Origin: Alphaproteobacteria bacterium
GTDB taxonomy: Bacteria; Pseudomonadota; Alphaproteobacteria; SHVR01
Assembly (NCBI GenBank): GCA_009694185.1
Contig: SHVR01000009.1
Span: forward strand, 1-64,000
Length of the DNA: 64,000 nucleotides
Direction: 5' to 3'
Under the pieces are notes generated by a model that was given only the letters and a program-made list of their open reading frames with translations, searched no databases and was not told the origin of the DNA. Shown one piece after another: positions 29,765 to 39,150 of the stretch (position 1 is the stretch's first letter; each line of letters begins with the position of its first letter). The position numbers and the translations under genes were made by a program.

Positions 29765-30541
29765 ATGCAGGCGCCGCTCGACATTCGCCACCTTGACGGC
29801 ATCGCCATCGTGACCCTCAACCGCCCGGCGGTGCTCAACGCCATCGACCGGGAGCTCCGACTTGCCTTGACCGAGGCGCTCCGCGCCCTTAACGCCGAAC
29901 ATGGGGTGCGCGCCATCGTGCTGACCGGCGCGGGCGAGCGGGCGTTCACCGCTGGCCAAGACCTGGCGGAGCTGGCTGGCCTCGATGCGGAAGGCGGCGC
30001 CGAATGGCTCCGTTCGCTTGGCGATCTCTATCAGGCGATCCGCGACCTCGATAAAGGCTGTGTCGTGGCCCTGAATGGCCTGGCGTCGGGCGCGGGATTG
30101 CAGATCGCGGGCCATGCCGACATGGCGCTGGCCCATCCCGACGTTCGTCTCGGCCAGCCGGAGATCGACGCGGGCCTGCCCAGCGTTCTGGGTCCCTGGA
30201 TCATGCGCCAGGCGATGGGTCTGGCGCGCGCCCAGGAAATGTCGCTCTCGGCCCGCTTCGTGACGGCCGAGGCGTGCCTGCATTATGGCCTGGTGAACGA
30301 AATTGTGCCGCGCGCGGACTTGGTCCGTATCGCCATCGTCCGTGCCGCGACGATTGGCGCCAAGCCGAAGATGGCACTTCGCCTCACCAAGCAGCGCTTC
30401 CGCCAGACGACCCAGGCAAGCTGGGATGCGACGGTCGCGGCCGGCGTCGATCTGGTCCGACAAGCCTTCGCAACCGGCGAGCCGCAACGGGTGGGGGCGG
30501 CATTCCTCGCTCGAGCCAAGACAAAATCACGTCAGGGATAG
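29765..30541 (+). CDS. Crotonase (enoyl-CoA hydratase/isomerase), paralogue 3
   Basis: 258 residues. Oxyanion motif [11 protein letters not shown] (58-68), Gln113 in GAGLQIAG at the place of the first catalytic Glu, Glu133 in GQPE kept. The C-terminal trimerisation helices are present, ending [10 protein letters not shown]. Close to paralogue 1 in length and residue numbering, so the array arose by tandem duplication. It lies 4 bases after paralogue 2 and 4 bases before mccB. Confidence 0.9.
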   Translation: MQAPLDIRHLDGIAIVTLNRPAVLNAIDRELRLALTEALRALNAEHGVRAIVLTGAGERAFTAGQDLAELAGLDAEGGAEWLRSLGDLYQAIRDLDKGCVVALNGLASGAGLQIAGHADMALAHPDVRLGQPEIDAGLPSVLGPWIMRQAMGLARAQEMSLSARFVTAEACLHYGLVNEIVPRADLVRIAIVRAATIGAKPKMALRLTKQRFRQTTQASWDATVAAGVDLVRQAFATGEPQRVGAAFLARAKTKSRQG

Positions 30542-30545
30542 GGCC

Positions 30546-32153
30546 ATGGCCATTCTCGAAAGCAACATCAACCCGCGCGCCGATGAATTCCGCGCCAACG
30601 CCGCCGCCATGCGCGGGTTGATCGACGACCTGGCGCGGAAGCTCGTCCAGGTCAAAGAGGGTGGCGGCGCGCGCGCGCGGGATCGTCATGTGGCGCGCGG
30701 CAAGCTCTTGCCGCGCGAGCGGGTGCGGGCCGTCCTCGATCCGGGCACGCCGTTTCTCGAACTCTCGCAGCTTGCCGCCCACGGCATGTATGGCGACGAA
30801 GTCCCGGCCGCCGGCATCATCACCGGGGTCGGCCGCGTCTCGGGGCGGGAATGCGTCATCGTCGCCAACGACGCCACGGTCAAGGGCGGCACCTACTACG
30901 CCATGACCGTGAAGAAGCATCTCCGGGCCCAGGAGATCGCCATAGCGAACCGCCTGCCCTGCATCTACATGGTGGATTCGGGTGGCGCCAACCTGCCCGA
31001 ACAGGACCAGGTGTTTCCCGACCGCGACCATTTCGGCCAAATCTTCTTCAATCAGGCCAACATGTCGGCGGCCAACATCCCGCAGATCGCGGCGGTCATG
31101 GGCTCGTGCACGGCCGGCGGCGCCTATGTGCCGGCCATGTCCGACGAGGCGATCATCGTCAAGGGCAAGGGCACGATCTTCCTCGGCGGGCCGCCCCTCG
31201 TGAAGGCCGCGACCGGCGAGGTGGTGAGCGCCGAAGAGCTGGGCGGCGCCGACGTGCACAGCCGAACGTCGGGGGTCACGGACCATTATGCCCTCGACGA
31301 TCGCCATGCCCTTGCCCTGGTGCGCCGGATCGTCGCCAATTTGAACCGGCGGAAGCCCATGACATTGGATGTCCGGCCGCCCCGCGAGCCTGGCGCCGAT
31401 GCGCGTGAGATCTATGGCGTCGTACCCACGGACACGCGCAAGCCCTATGACGTGCGCGAGGTGATCCTGCGCATCGTCGACGGCAGCGAGTTCGACGAAT
31501 TCAAGCGGCTATACGGGACGACGCTGGTCACGGGCTTCGCCCGTATCCACGGCTATCCTGTCGGCATCGTCGCCAATAACGGCATTCTGTTTTCTGAGTC
31601 GGCGCTCAAGGGCGCGCATTTCATCGAACTTTGCGCGCAACGCGGCATCCCGCTCGTCTTCCTGCAGAACATCACCGGGTTCATGGTGGGTCGCAAATAC
31701 GAGGCGGGCGGCATTGCCAAGGACGGCGCCAAGATGGTGACCGCCGTCGCCTGCGCCCGGGTGCCGAAATTCACGGTCATCATTGGCGGCAGTTTCGGGG
31801 CCGGCAATTACGCCATGTGCGGGCGCGCCTACCGGCCGCGTTTCCTCTTTATGTGGCCGAACGCGCGCATTTCCGTCATGGGCGGCGACCAGGCGGCGCA
31901 TGTTCTGGCCCAGGTGCGGCGCGACGGGATCGAGGGGCAGGGCAAGACCTGGTCCGAGGACGAGGAGGCGGCTTTCAAGGCGCCGGTCCGCGCCCAATAC
32001 GAGACCCAGGGCCATCCCTATTACGCGACCGCCAGGCTGTGGGATGACGGGATCATCGATCCGGCGGATACGCGCATGGTGCTGGGCCTCGGTATATCGG
32101 CGGCCCTCAACGCGCCCGTGGAAGAAACCCGCTTCGGCGTCTTCCGCATGTGA
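30546..32153 (+). CDS. mccB: Methylcrotonyl-CoA carboxylase beta subunit (carboxyltransferase)
   Basis: 535 residues, the classical MCC-beta length. [23 protein letters not shown] is the diagnostic segment separating MCC/GCC from PCC, here as [10 protein letters not shown] followed by [14 protein letters not shown]; also [16 protein letters not shown] and [16 protein letters not shown]. With MccA it carboxylates 3-methylcrotonyl-CoA in leucine breakdown; a geranyl-CoA substrate cannot be excluded. mccA is 973 bases downstream, after an ion-channel gene. Confidence 0.92.
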   Translation: MAILESNINPRADEFRANAAAMRGLIDDLARKLVQVKEGGGARARDRHVARGKLLPRERVRAVLDPGTPFLELSQLAAHGMYGDEVPAAGIITGVGRVSGRECVIVANDATVKGGTYYAMTVKKHLRAQEIAIANRLPCIYMVDSGGANLPEQDQVFPDRDHFGQIFFNQANMSAANIPQIAAVMGSCTAGGAYVPAMSDEAIIVKGKGTIFLGGPPLVKAATGEVVSAEELGGADVHSRTSGVTDHYALDDRHALALVRRIVANLNRRKPMTLDVRPPREPGADAREIYGVVPTDTRKPYDVREVILRIVDGSEFDEFKRLYGTTLVTGFARIHGYPVGIVANNGILFSESALKGAHFIELCAQRGIPLVFLQNITGFMVGRKYEAGGIAKDGAKMVTAVACARVPKFTVIIGGSFGAGNYAMCGRAYRPRFLFMWPNARISVMGGDQAAHVLAQVRRDGIEGQGKTWSEDEEAAFKAPVRAQYETQGHPYYATARLWDDGIIDPADTRMVLGLGISAALNAPVEETRFGVFRM

Positions 32154-32186
32154 TCCGGTGGTCCCAGGTTCGATAGAGAGGGGCGA

Positions 32187-33116
32187 ATGATTGCAGCGAT
32201 CCGCAGCCGGTTCGGACCGCTCCTCTTCACCGGTGCGTTGCTGCTGTTGATCTCGGTCGCGGTGACGGATCGAATCGGCAGTTGGTTTCATCTTGTGATG
32301 CTGGCGAGTGTGGGCGCCAGCGCGGCGGCGATCCAGGTTATGTATCCGGAGAACCGCCTGTTCACCCTCGCTTTCGCCAATCTGCTCGGTGTCTACACCT
32401 TGATCTTCACATTTTTCGTGCAGGCGAATTTCGCCGCCCTCGCCACCTGGGCGCAGAATGTGGGTTTCGTGCTGCCGATCGGGGCTTTTCTTGGCGGCAT
32501 CTGGCTCAGGCGCCTATCCATCCGGGCGATCGTCATGTCCGAACGACTGCGGGACGAACGGCATCTCGGCCATGTCTTTCTTTGGCTGGTGCCGGTCTTC
32601 GCCATCGGCGGATTGACCTTCTGGATACCGGGCCGGGGGATTGCTCCGCAAACGGCCGATCTCCTGTTCGTCCTGGCGATGGCCGGAATCGCCGCCATCG
32701 TGTTCTGGGTCAGCCGAGATGTCTCGACGTTCATGATCGACACGGGCCTGTTGTTCGAGGAACTCTTCCATCGGGTGCGGGCTCTCGTCGCGCCGGCCTT
32801 CGCCTTCTTCACCTTTTATTCCTTGCTGATCATCCTGTTTGCTTGCCTATACAGGGTCATCGACCGCTATTCGGAATTGCCGCAATTCATGCGCGCCGGC
32901 GAGCCCTATCATGTGTCGTTTCAGGATAGCCTCTATTTTTCGCTGATCACGCTCGCCACCGTCGGCTATGGGGATATTGTGCCGCGCACCGCCTTGATGC
33001 AGGTTCTGGTCGCGACCCAGGTCGTCTCCGGCCTGTTGCTGCTCTTGTTCGGCTTCTACGAGATTGTTAGCTATGCGCGCGAGCGGCGGCACCGTCGCGG
33101 CGACACCGATTCCTGA
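32187..33116 (+). CDS. Potassium channel-like membrane protein
   Basis: 309 residues, about eight hydrophobic helices plus a pore loop. The K+ selectivity filter TVGYGD is at 258-263 (SLITLATVGYGDIVP), followed by the inner helix VLVATQVVSGLLLLLFG. The N-terminal six helices are not an obvious voltage sensor. A short basic C-terminal tail (RERRHRRGDTD) lacks an RCK domain. It sits between mccB and mccA, 33 bases after one and 10 before the other, which is odd for an ion channel. K+ conduction is inferred from the filter only. Confidence 0.8.
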   Translation: MIAAIRSRFGPLLFTGALLLLISVAVTDRIGSWFHLVMLASVGASAAAIQVMYPENRLFTLAFANLLGVYTLIFTFFVQANFAALATWAQNVGFVLPIGAFLGGIWLRRLSIRAIVMSERLRDERHLGHVFLWLVPVFAIGGLTFWIPGRGIAPQTADLLFVLAMAGIAAIVFWVSRDVSTFMIDTGLLFEELFHRVRALVAPAFAFFTFYSLLIILFACLYRVIDRYSELPQFMRAGEPYHVSFQDSLYFSLITLATVGYGDIVPRTALMQVLVATQVVSGLLLLLFGFYEIVSYARERRHRRGDTDS

Positions 33117-33126
33117 GGTCGCGTCC

Positions 33127-35133
33127 ATGCTCGAAAGCCTGTTGATTGCCAACCGTGGCGAGATCGCCTGCCGGATCGCCCGGACATCCCGGCGGCTGGG
33201 CATCCGCACGATCGCCGTCTATTCACAAGCCGACCGGGAGGCGCTGCATCTGGCGAGCGCCGACCAGGCGGTCTGCATCGGACCGGCGCCCGCCCGCGAG
33301 AGCTATTTGAACGGCGCGGCCATCATCCGGGCGGCGCGGGCCATCGGGGCGGCGGCGATCCATCCGGGTTACGGGTTTCTCTCGGAGAATGCCGACTTCG
33401 CCGAAGCCTGTTTGGCGGCGGGTCTCGTCTTCGTTGGTCCGCCACCCGCGGCCATCCGCGCCATGGGCTCCAAGAGTGCGTCCAAAGACATCATGCGCCA
33501 GGCGGGTGTGCCGCTGGTGCCCGGTTATCACGGCGACGACCGCTCGATGGCGGTCTGGGCCGAGGCCGCCGATGCCATCGGCTATCCGGTCCTGGTCAAG
33601 GCGTCCGCCGGTGGCGGCGGGCGCGGCATGCGCATTGTCGATCGGCCCGAGGCCCTTGGCCGCGCCGTCGAGGGCGCGCGCCGCGAGGCCATGGCCGCCT
33701 TTGCCGACGACAGCCTGTTGCTCGAGAAATATCTGCCCCGCCCGCGCCATGTCGAGGCGCAAGTGTTCGCCGACAGCCATGGCAATGTGGTGCATCTCTT
33801 CGAGCGCGATTGCTCGATCCAGCGCCGCCATCAGAAGATCGTCGAGGAGGCGCCGGCGCCGGGTCTCGCCCCCCGGACGCGCCAGGCGCTCGTCGAGGCG
33901 GGTGTCGCCGCGGCCCGGGCGATTGGCTATGTGGGCGCCGGGACGGTCGAATTTCTGGTCGACCCGGCGGGCGCCTTCTATTTCATCGAGATGAACACGC
34001 GGCTCCAGGTCGAACACCCGGTCACCGAGTTCATTACCGGCCGCGACCTAGTGGAGTGGCAGCTTCGGGTCGCGTCGGGCGAGCGGCTGCCGGTGGACCA
34101 GGCGGGCCTGACCCAGACCGGCCACGCCATCGAGGTTCGCCTCTGCGCCGAGGACCCGGCGCGCAAGTTCCTGCCCCAGACCGGCGTCCTCAGGCACCTC
34201 AGATATCCCGAGGCGAGCACCCATGTGCGGGTCGATAGCGGTGTGCGCCAGGGCGACGCCATCGGCATGCATTACGATCCGATGTTCGCGAAGCTGATCG
34301 TCTGGGACCACGACCGGCCGGCGGCCTTGCGCCGGCTGCGCCGCGCCTTGGCGGACACCCAGATCGCCGGGGTGGTGACCAATCTCGGCATCTTGCAGGC
34401 GATTGCGGGCCATCCCGCGTTTGCGGCTGGCGATGTCCACACCCACTTCATCGAGCAGCACACGACCGACCTGATACCCACGGCGAGCCCGGCGCCCGAC
34501 CGAGTTCTGGCATTGGCGACGCTCTATCTGCTGGCCGGACGAAGTGCCGCCGCCAGGGTCCAAGCGGCGGCATCGCCCGATCCCTATTCGCCCTGGCACG
34601 ATGTGGGCGGCTGGCGCGTCAACGACCGGGGTCGGGACCCGATCCATTTGCTCGACGGCGCCAGGCGGGTCGATGTGGGTGTCGCTTACGAAGCGCCGGG
34701 TTATCGCCTGACTTTGCCGGAGGGAGACGTGGTGGCGTCGGCGGAGATCGACCGGAATGGCGATCTGGTCGCCGATCTCGATGGCGTGCGGTTGACGGCC
34801 GCCATCGTCAGTGACGGCGCCGAACTGGTGCTGATGGTGGACGGCGCCAGTCACCGTCTCACGGTGCATGATCCGATGGCCGCCGCCGCTGGCCCGGAAG
34901 TGGACAGCGGCGCGTTGACCGCGCCGATGCCGGGCAAGATCGTCAAGGTGCTGGTCAAGGCGGGCGATGAGGTCAAGCGTGGCGCGCCGCTGATCGTGCT
35001 CGAGGCGATGAAGATGGAGCACACCATCAACGCGCCCGCCGATGGCCGGGTGCGGTTGGTTGCCTTTGCCGTGGGGGATGTGGTGGAGGAGGGCGTCGAG
35101 CTGGTTGCCTTCGGCGACGGCGAGGCCGCGTGA
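33127..35133 (+). CDS. mccA: Methylcrotonyl-CoA carboxylase alpha subunit (biotin carboxylase + BCCP)
   Basis: 668 residues from ATG 33127. MLESLLIANRGEIACRIART, ATP-grasp KASAGGGGRGMR, EMNTRLQVEHPVTEF; a BT domain in the middle; biotinyl domain TAPMPGKIVKVLVKAGD with EAMKMEH, biotinylated Lys629. It supplies carboxybiotin to MccB. Length and the MEHTI biotin site fit MccA rather than PccA, which lies at 20459. The nearby start inside the channel gene (33064) is rejected. Confidence 0.93.
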   Translation: MLESLLIANRGEIACRIARTSRRLGIRTIAVYSQADREALHLASADQAVCIGPAPARESYLNGAAIIRAARAIGAAAIHPGYGFLSENADFAEACLAAGLVFVGPPPAAIRAMGSKSASKDIMRQAGVPLVPGYHGDDRSMAVWAEAADAIGYPVLVKASAGGGGRGMRIVDRPEALGRAVEGARREAMAAFADDSLLLEKYLPRPRHVEAQVFADSHGNVVHLFERDCSIQRRHQKIVEEAPAPGLAPRTRQALVEAGVAAARAIGYVGAGTVEFLVDPAGAFYFIEMNTRLQVEHPVTEFITGRDLVEWQLRVASGERLPVDQAGLTQTGHAIEVRLCAEDPARKFLPQTGVLRHLRYPEASTHVRVDSGVRQGDAIGMHYDPMFAKLIVWDHDRPAALRRLRRALADTQIAGVVTNLGILQAIAGHPAFAAGDVHTHFIEQHTTDLIPTASPAPDRVLALATLYLLAGRSAAARVQAAASPDPYSPWHDVGGWRVNDRGRDPIHLLDGARRVDVGVAYEAPGYRLTLPEGDVVASAEIDRNGDLVADLDGVRLTAAIVSDGAELVLMVDGASHRLTVHDPMAAAAGPEVDSGALTAPMPGKIVKVLVKAGDEVKRGAPLIVLEAMKMEHTINAPADGRVRLVAFAVGDVVEEGVELVAFGDGEAA

Positions 35134-35137
35134 GGGC

Positions 35138-35575
35138 ATGCCCCTGCATTTGATCAAAATGGCCGTGGGCGTCGACGACGTGGCGACGCTGGCCGCCTGG
35201 CAGCGCCGCCGCCGGAGCGAGGCGAAGGCGCGCGGCGACCAGCCCGTCACGCGCCACCTCACGCGCAATACCCCGCGCCGTGGCGACGAAATCCTCGATG
35301 GCGGCTCGCTCTATTGGGTTTTTCGCGGCCAAGTTCAGGTGCGTCAGAAAATTGTCGGTATCACGACGGCCGAGAACGCCGAGGGCGAGAAAAGGTGCGC
35401 CATCATGTTGGCGGCCCGCTTGCACCGGGTGGTGCCGCGGCGCCATCGGCCATTCCAGGGTTGGCGTTATCTGGATGCGACCCTGGCACCGCCCGATATC
35501 GCGGACATGGCGGCCGGCCCGGGCAAGCTGCCGCCGGCGCTGGCCGCCGAACTCCGCGACCTTGGCTTGATCTGA
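35138..35575 (+). CDS. DUF1489 family protein
   Basis: 145 residues from ATG 35138, 4 bases after mccA. MPLHLIKMAVGVDDVATLAAW, GGSLYWVFRGQVQVRQKIVGI and GWRYLDATLAPPDI are the conserved blocks of this alphaproteobacterial family of unknown function. No signal peptide or membrane segment. It is convergent with the next gene (gap 19 bases) and is the last gene of the mcc transcription unit. Confidence 0.85.
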   Translation: MPLHLIKMAVGVDDVATLAAWQRRRRSEAKARGDQPVTRHLTRNTPRRGDEILDGGSLYWVFRGQVQVRQKIVGITTAENAEGEKRCAIMLAARLHRVVPRRHRPFQGWRYLDATLAPPDIADMAAGPGKLPPALAAELRDLGLI

Positions 35576-35594
35576 TCCGAGCCGCGCGACCCGA

Positions 35595-36194
35595 TCAGGC
35601 GGCCAACGCCCGCTCCAGAAAGTCCAACCGGTCCTGGCCCCACAATAACGTGTCGCCGGAGACATAGGTCGGGATGCCGAAGACGTCGCGCCGGATTGCC
35701 TCGTCGGTGTTCATCTCGAACTGTTCGCGCACGGCCTTGTCTTCCGAGGCGGCGAGCAGGATGTCGCCCGCATAGCCGTTTTCGTCGGCAATCGCCTGCA
35801 ACGTCTCGCTGTCGTTGATGTTGCGATCCTCGGCCCAGACGGCGCGGGGGAGTGCGAAGACCAGCGGCGCCGGGTCGGCGCCAAAGCGCTCCGCCGCGAT
35901 GACGAGGCGCGCCGCCCGGCTCTGGGCCACCGGGTAGTAGCGCGGCTTGTCGCTGATGGCGAGGCCGCGAAACTCGGCCCAGCGCCGCATCTCCAGCTTG
36001 CCGTATTTGCGGTGCGAGTCGGAGCGCTCCGGCGGATCGTCGCTGCCCAAGAGGCGCAGCATCATCTCCTTCAAATCGACCGGGTGGTAGCGAATGGTGG
36101 CGCCGGCATTCAGCGCGATCTCTTCGAGCCGCTTCTGGCCGAGATAGACCCAGGGCGAGTTGAGGCAGAAATAATAGTCGATGGTCTTGCTCAT
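35595..36194 (-). CDS. 2-hydroxychromene-2-carboxylate isomerase-like (DsbA/kappa-GST fold)
   Basis: 199 residues. [20 protein letters not shown] carries the Ser of the glutathione site in place of the DsbA CXXC, with a helical insertion in the middle and a C-terminal [26 protein letters not shown]. These enzymes use glutathione to isomerise aromatic ring-cleavage intermediates; many members have other roles. The start overlaps the FAD gene stop by 4 bases, so the two are cotranslated. Confidence 0.87.
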   Translation of the reverse strand: MSKTIDYYFCLNSPWVYLGQKRLEEIALNAGATIRYHPVDLKEMMLRLLGSDDPPERSDSHRKYGKLEMRRWAEFRGLAISDKPRYYPVAQSRAARLVIAAERFGADPAPLVFALPRAVWAEDRNINDSETLQAIADENGYAGDILLAASEDKAVREQFEMNTDEAIRRDVFGIPTYVSGDTLLWGQDRLDFLERALAA

Positions 36195-37318
36195 GGGCCT
36201 TGTCCTTTTTCGAACGATCGGTTGAGGCGCCGCGCCACTTCCTCGGCGATGGCGGGCGAGGCGGTGAGCCCCGGCGACTCGATGCCGAAGAGATTGATCA
36301 GGCCGGGGACCCCGTGCGCTTCCGGCCCCTGGATCATGAAGTCGGGCTGCGGTTCGCCGGGGCCGTGGATCTTGGGTCGGATGCCGGCATAGGCGGGCAC
36401 CAGGGCGTTGTCCGCCAAGTCCGGATAGTAGGTGCGCACCGCCGCGTAGAACTTGTCGGCGCGCGCCGGGTCGACTTCATAATCGAGCGCCTCCACCCAT
36501 TCCAGGTCGGGGCCGAACTTGCACTGGCCGCCCATGTCGAGGGTCACATGCACGCCCAGCACCGCCGGCCCGGGCATGGGGTAAACCAGGCAGCCGAATG
36601 GCTGCCGACCGCTCATGGAAAAATAGCTGCCCTTGGCCAGGTGGCGAGGCGGAATCGAGGCGGGGCGCAGTCCCTTGATGGCGGTCGCTATGTTCTGGGC
36701 GTGGAGACCGGCGCTATTGATCACGGTTCGAGCGACGAGCGACATGGGCTCGGCCCCGCCGACATCGAGGCGGATGCCGTCGTCCCGGACGGCGCCGCCT
36801 TGGACCGGGCTCAAGAAGGCGAGCATGGCGCCATGGGCCTCGGCGTCGCCCTGATAGGCGAGCATCAGCAGGTGGCTGTCGATGATGCCGGTCGAGGGTG
36901 AGAGCATCGCGGCGACGCAGCGCACCGCCGGTTCCATGCCGCTTACGTCTTGGGAACTAAGCATGCGGAGGTCGCCAACGCCGCTCTTCGCCGCCTGCTC
37001 TTTCAAGGCATGGAGCTTTGCGATCTCATCCCAGGCGCAGGCGACGATCAATTTACCGCAGTTGCGGTGCGGCACACCATGTTCGGCACAGTAATCATAG
37101 AGAAATCGCTTGCCCTCGACACAAGCCCGTGCCTTGAAACTACCGGGGGGATAATAGATACCGGCATGAATGACCTCGCTATTGCGCGAACTGGTCTCGG
37201 TACCGATCGTGTCCGCCGCCTCGAGTACGATCACCTCGCGCCCGGCGATCGCGAGGCGGCGGGCCACCGCCAACCCGACGACGCCCGCCCCGATAACGAT
37301 GCAATCTACCCTCTCCAT
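36191..37318 (-). CDS. FAD-dependent oxidoreductase, L-2-hydroxyglutarate oxidase-like
   Basis: 375 residues from ATG at 37318 (a TTG 12 bases earlier is less likely). [19 protein letters not shown] is the FAD dinucleotide loop, [21 protein letters not shown] the DAO-family LhgO hallmark, and the C-terminal [30 protein letters not shown] the flavin-contact region (split by Gly). It oxidises a 2-hydroxy acid or amine. It is the first gene of a two-gene minus-strand unit. Confidence 0.87.
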   Translation of the reverse strand: MERVDCIVIGAGVVGLAVARRLAIAGREVIVLEAADTIGTETSSRNSEVIHAGIYYPPGSFKARACVEGKRFLYDYCAEHGVPHRNCGKLIVACAWDEIAKLHALKEQAAKSGVGDLRMLSSQDVSGMEPAVRCVAAMLSPSTGIIDSHLLMLAYQGDAEAHGAMLAFLSPVQGGAVRDDGIRLDVGGAEPMSLVARTVINSAGLHAQNIATAIKGLRPASIPPRHLAKGSYFSMSGRQPFGCLVYPMPGPAVLGVHVTLDMGGQCKFGPDLEWVEALDYEVDPARADKFYAAVRTYYPDLADNALVPAYAGIRPKIHGPGEPQPDFMIQGPEAHGVPGLINLFGIESPGLTASPAIAEEVARRLNRSFEKGQGP

Positions 37319-37485
37319 TGCGCCACCCAAGACCCTGTGTCCCGTTCGCGAGCTTGCCAGTGGCTCAATCTGCGGACAGCGACCGGGGCGGTCAACCCGC
37401 TCGGATCGCTCGGATCACATGGAAGTGACGGCCGCTTACCCGATGACGGGTTGAGCGCGTCCCCCGCAATCGGCGATGATGGAGC

Positions 37486-38571
37486 ATGACAGTTTGGTTG
37501 CATGCCCGCTTGGTCGATCCGATCGTCCCGCTGCTTTGCTTGATCCTGTACTGCGGCACCGCCACCGCCGCGCGGGCGAGCGGCGACGTGCCGGCGCAGT
37601 GGCTGGGCGCTTGGCCGCACACCGACTTTAGCCGCCGGCTGACGCCGCAGATGGACATGGTCAGCGGTGGCCGGCCGCGTGACGCCATCCCGCCGATCGA
37701 CGCGCCGACTTTCGTGGCGGCCGGCGATGCCGGCAGCTTCCTCCGCGCGAAGGATTCGGTGGTGAGCGTTGCCATCGGTGGCGAGCGCCGGGCCTATCCG
37801 CTCAGCGTGCTGCTCTGGCATCAGGTGGTGAACGACACGGTCGCGGGGGCTGCGATCGCCGTCACCTATTGCCCGCTCACCGACGCCGCCCAGGTCTTCG
37901 AGCGGCGGGTCAACGGCCGGGACGTGAGTTTCGGCACGTCGGGCATGCTGGGGCGCTCCAACACCATCCTCTGGGACCGGGCGGGCGAGAGCTGGTGGCA
38001 GCAATACACCGGCGAGGCGATCGTGGGCGCGGCGGTCGGCCAGCGCCTGGTGGCGGTTGCCGCCCGGGTCGAGGCTTTTGGGCAATTCCTTGTCCAGGCG
38101 CCCGCGGGCCAGGTGCTGGCGCCACCCAACCCCAGCCTCGGCCAATATGGCGTCAATCCATTCACCGGTTACGATCAGGCGCAATGGCCATTCCTCTACC
38201 GCGGCACCTTCCCCAAGGGTCTGGCGCCCATGATGCGCGTCGTGGCCGTGGATGGCGAAGCGTGGAGCTGGAGTTTGTTGCGCGCGCGCGGGCGAACCGA
38301 GGCGGGCGATCTGGTCATCAAGTGGGAGGCGGGCCGCGCATCCGCCCTGGACAAGGCCGCCGTGTCGGAAGGCCGGGACATCGGCAGTATTGTCGTTCAG
38401 CGCCGTGGGCTCCAGGGTTGGGAAGATGCCCGGCATATGGTCAGCTTTGCATTCGCGTTCCACGCCTTTCACCCGACAGCGCCCATCCATGTCAATTGCG
38501 CCGCGGGGGCGAGCGGTTGGGACGTGGAGCCGCCGCTCGCCTGCACTCCGGGGCCAAGCGGCACGCGCTGA
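37486..38571 (+). CDS. DUF3179 domain protein, exported
   Basis: 361 residues. A signal sequence is likely at 1-30 (IVPLLCLILYCGTATAARA). The DUF3179 body shows GGERRAYPLSVLLWHQVVND, VTYCPLTDAAQVFER with a conserved Cys-Pro-Leu, TLWD-like ILWDRAGESWWQQYTG and a final FAFAFHAFHP. Function is unknown. It is divergent from the FAD gene across 167 bases, which contain a direct repeat CGCTCGGATC at about 37400-37420, and it converges with the next gene (gap 21). Confidence 0.82.
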   Translation: MTVWLHARLVDPIVPLLCLILYCGTATAARASGDVPAQWLGAWPHTDFSRRLTPQMDMVSGGRPRDAIPPIDAPTFVAAGDAGSFLRAKDSVVSVAIGGERRAYPLSVLLWHQVVNDTVAGAAIAVTYCPLTDAAQVFERRVNGRDVSFGTSGMLGRSNTILWDRAGESWWQQYTGEAIVGAAVGQRLVAVAARVEAFGQFLVQAPAGQVLAPPNPSLGQYGVNPFTGYDQAQWPFLYRGTFPKGLAPMMRVVAVDGEAWSWSLLRARGRTEAGDLVIKWEAGRASALDKAAVSEGRDIGSIVVQRRGLQGWEDARHMVSFAFAFHAFHPTAPIHVNCAAGASGWDVEPPLACTPGPSGTR

Positions 38572-38592
38572 AGGCTGCGCCGCCACCCGGGC

Positions 38593-39120
38593 TCAGCGCG
38601 CGAGCGGGCGCTTCACCATGGCCACGAACGCCGGCTCGCACGCTTGGGCGAGCTTGTCGGTGGCCACGCAACGCACGAACACATGGCCGCCCGGGCTCTC
38701 CAGCACCGCGCCCAAGAGTGTGTGGCCCGGCAGGGGCGACTGCGGGCCGCCCGGCATGCCGGAGAGGAACGTGCCGCTCGCCCGGAAGAGATGCAGCCTG
38801 GTGCCGCCCACCTCTTCGACGCTCACCCGCGCGCCGAGCCGCTCGCGCGGCTCCTGGAATTGGCCATACCAACGCTCGATATTGGCCGCCGCCGTCCCGC
38901 CCTGCCCGGCGCCGAAATGGAAGAAGCTGCATTGGCCTTCGGGCCCGCCGCTTGGATCGGCGATGGCGAGCTCGGCCTTGCGCATGGCCGAGGTGGGTGC
39001 CGTCGCCCGCCAGCCCGGCGGTACCTGGAACGTAAACTCGCCGACCGTAACAGGCGTCTGGGCACGCCCCGCACTCGCCACCATCGCCAGCAACATGAAC
39101 AACAGCATAGGTAGGCGCAC
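38593..39120 (-). CDS. Small exported protein of unknown function
   Basis: 175 residues from GTG 39120 (GAGAGG about 9 bases upstream; ATG 39108 is an alternative). Signal peptide MRLPMLLFMLLAMVASAGRA then a mature beta-rich domain with FQVPPGWRATAP and QCSFFHFGAGQGG. It resembles unnamed periplasmic proteins with a PsbP-like start; I do not recognise a function. A 216-base segment coding for 72 central residues occurs again at 62168-62383. It lies 30 bases after the methyltransferase-glycosyltransferase gene. Confidence 0.75.
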   Translation of the reverse strand: MRLPMLLFMLLAMVASAGRAQTPVTVGEFTFQVPPGWRATAPTSAMRKAELAIADPSGGPEGQCSFFHFGAGQGGTAAANIERWYGQFQEPRERLGARVSVEEVGGTRLHLFRASGTFLSGMPGGPQSPLPGHTLLGAVLESPGGHVFVRCVATDKLAQACEPAFVAMVKRPLAR

Positions 39121-39150
39121 GGACTTTACCTCTCTAGCGCGGGGGCCGGG

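Noticed and set aside
37395-37422. CGCTCGGATC direct repeat as an operator between the FAD gene and the DUF3179 gene
   Set aside because: Two partly overlapping copies only, without symmetry; recorded but not called as a site.
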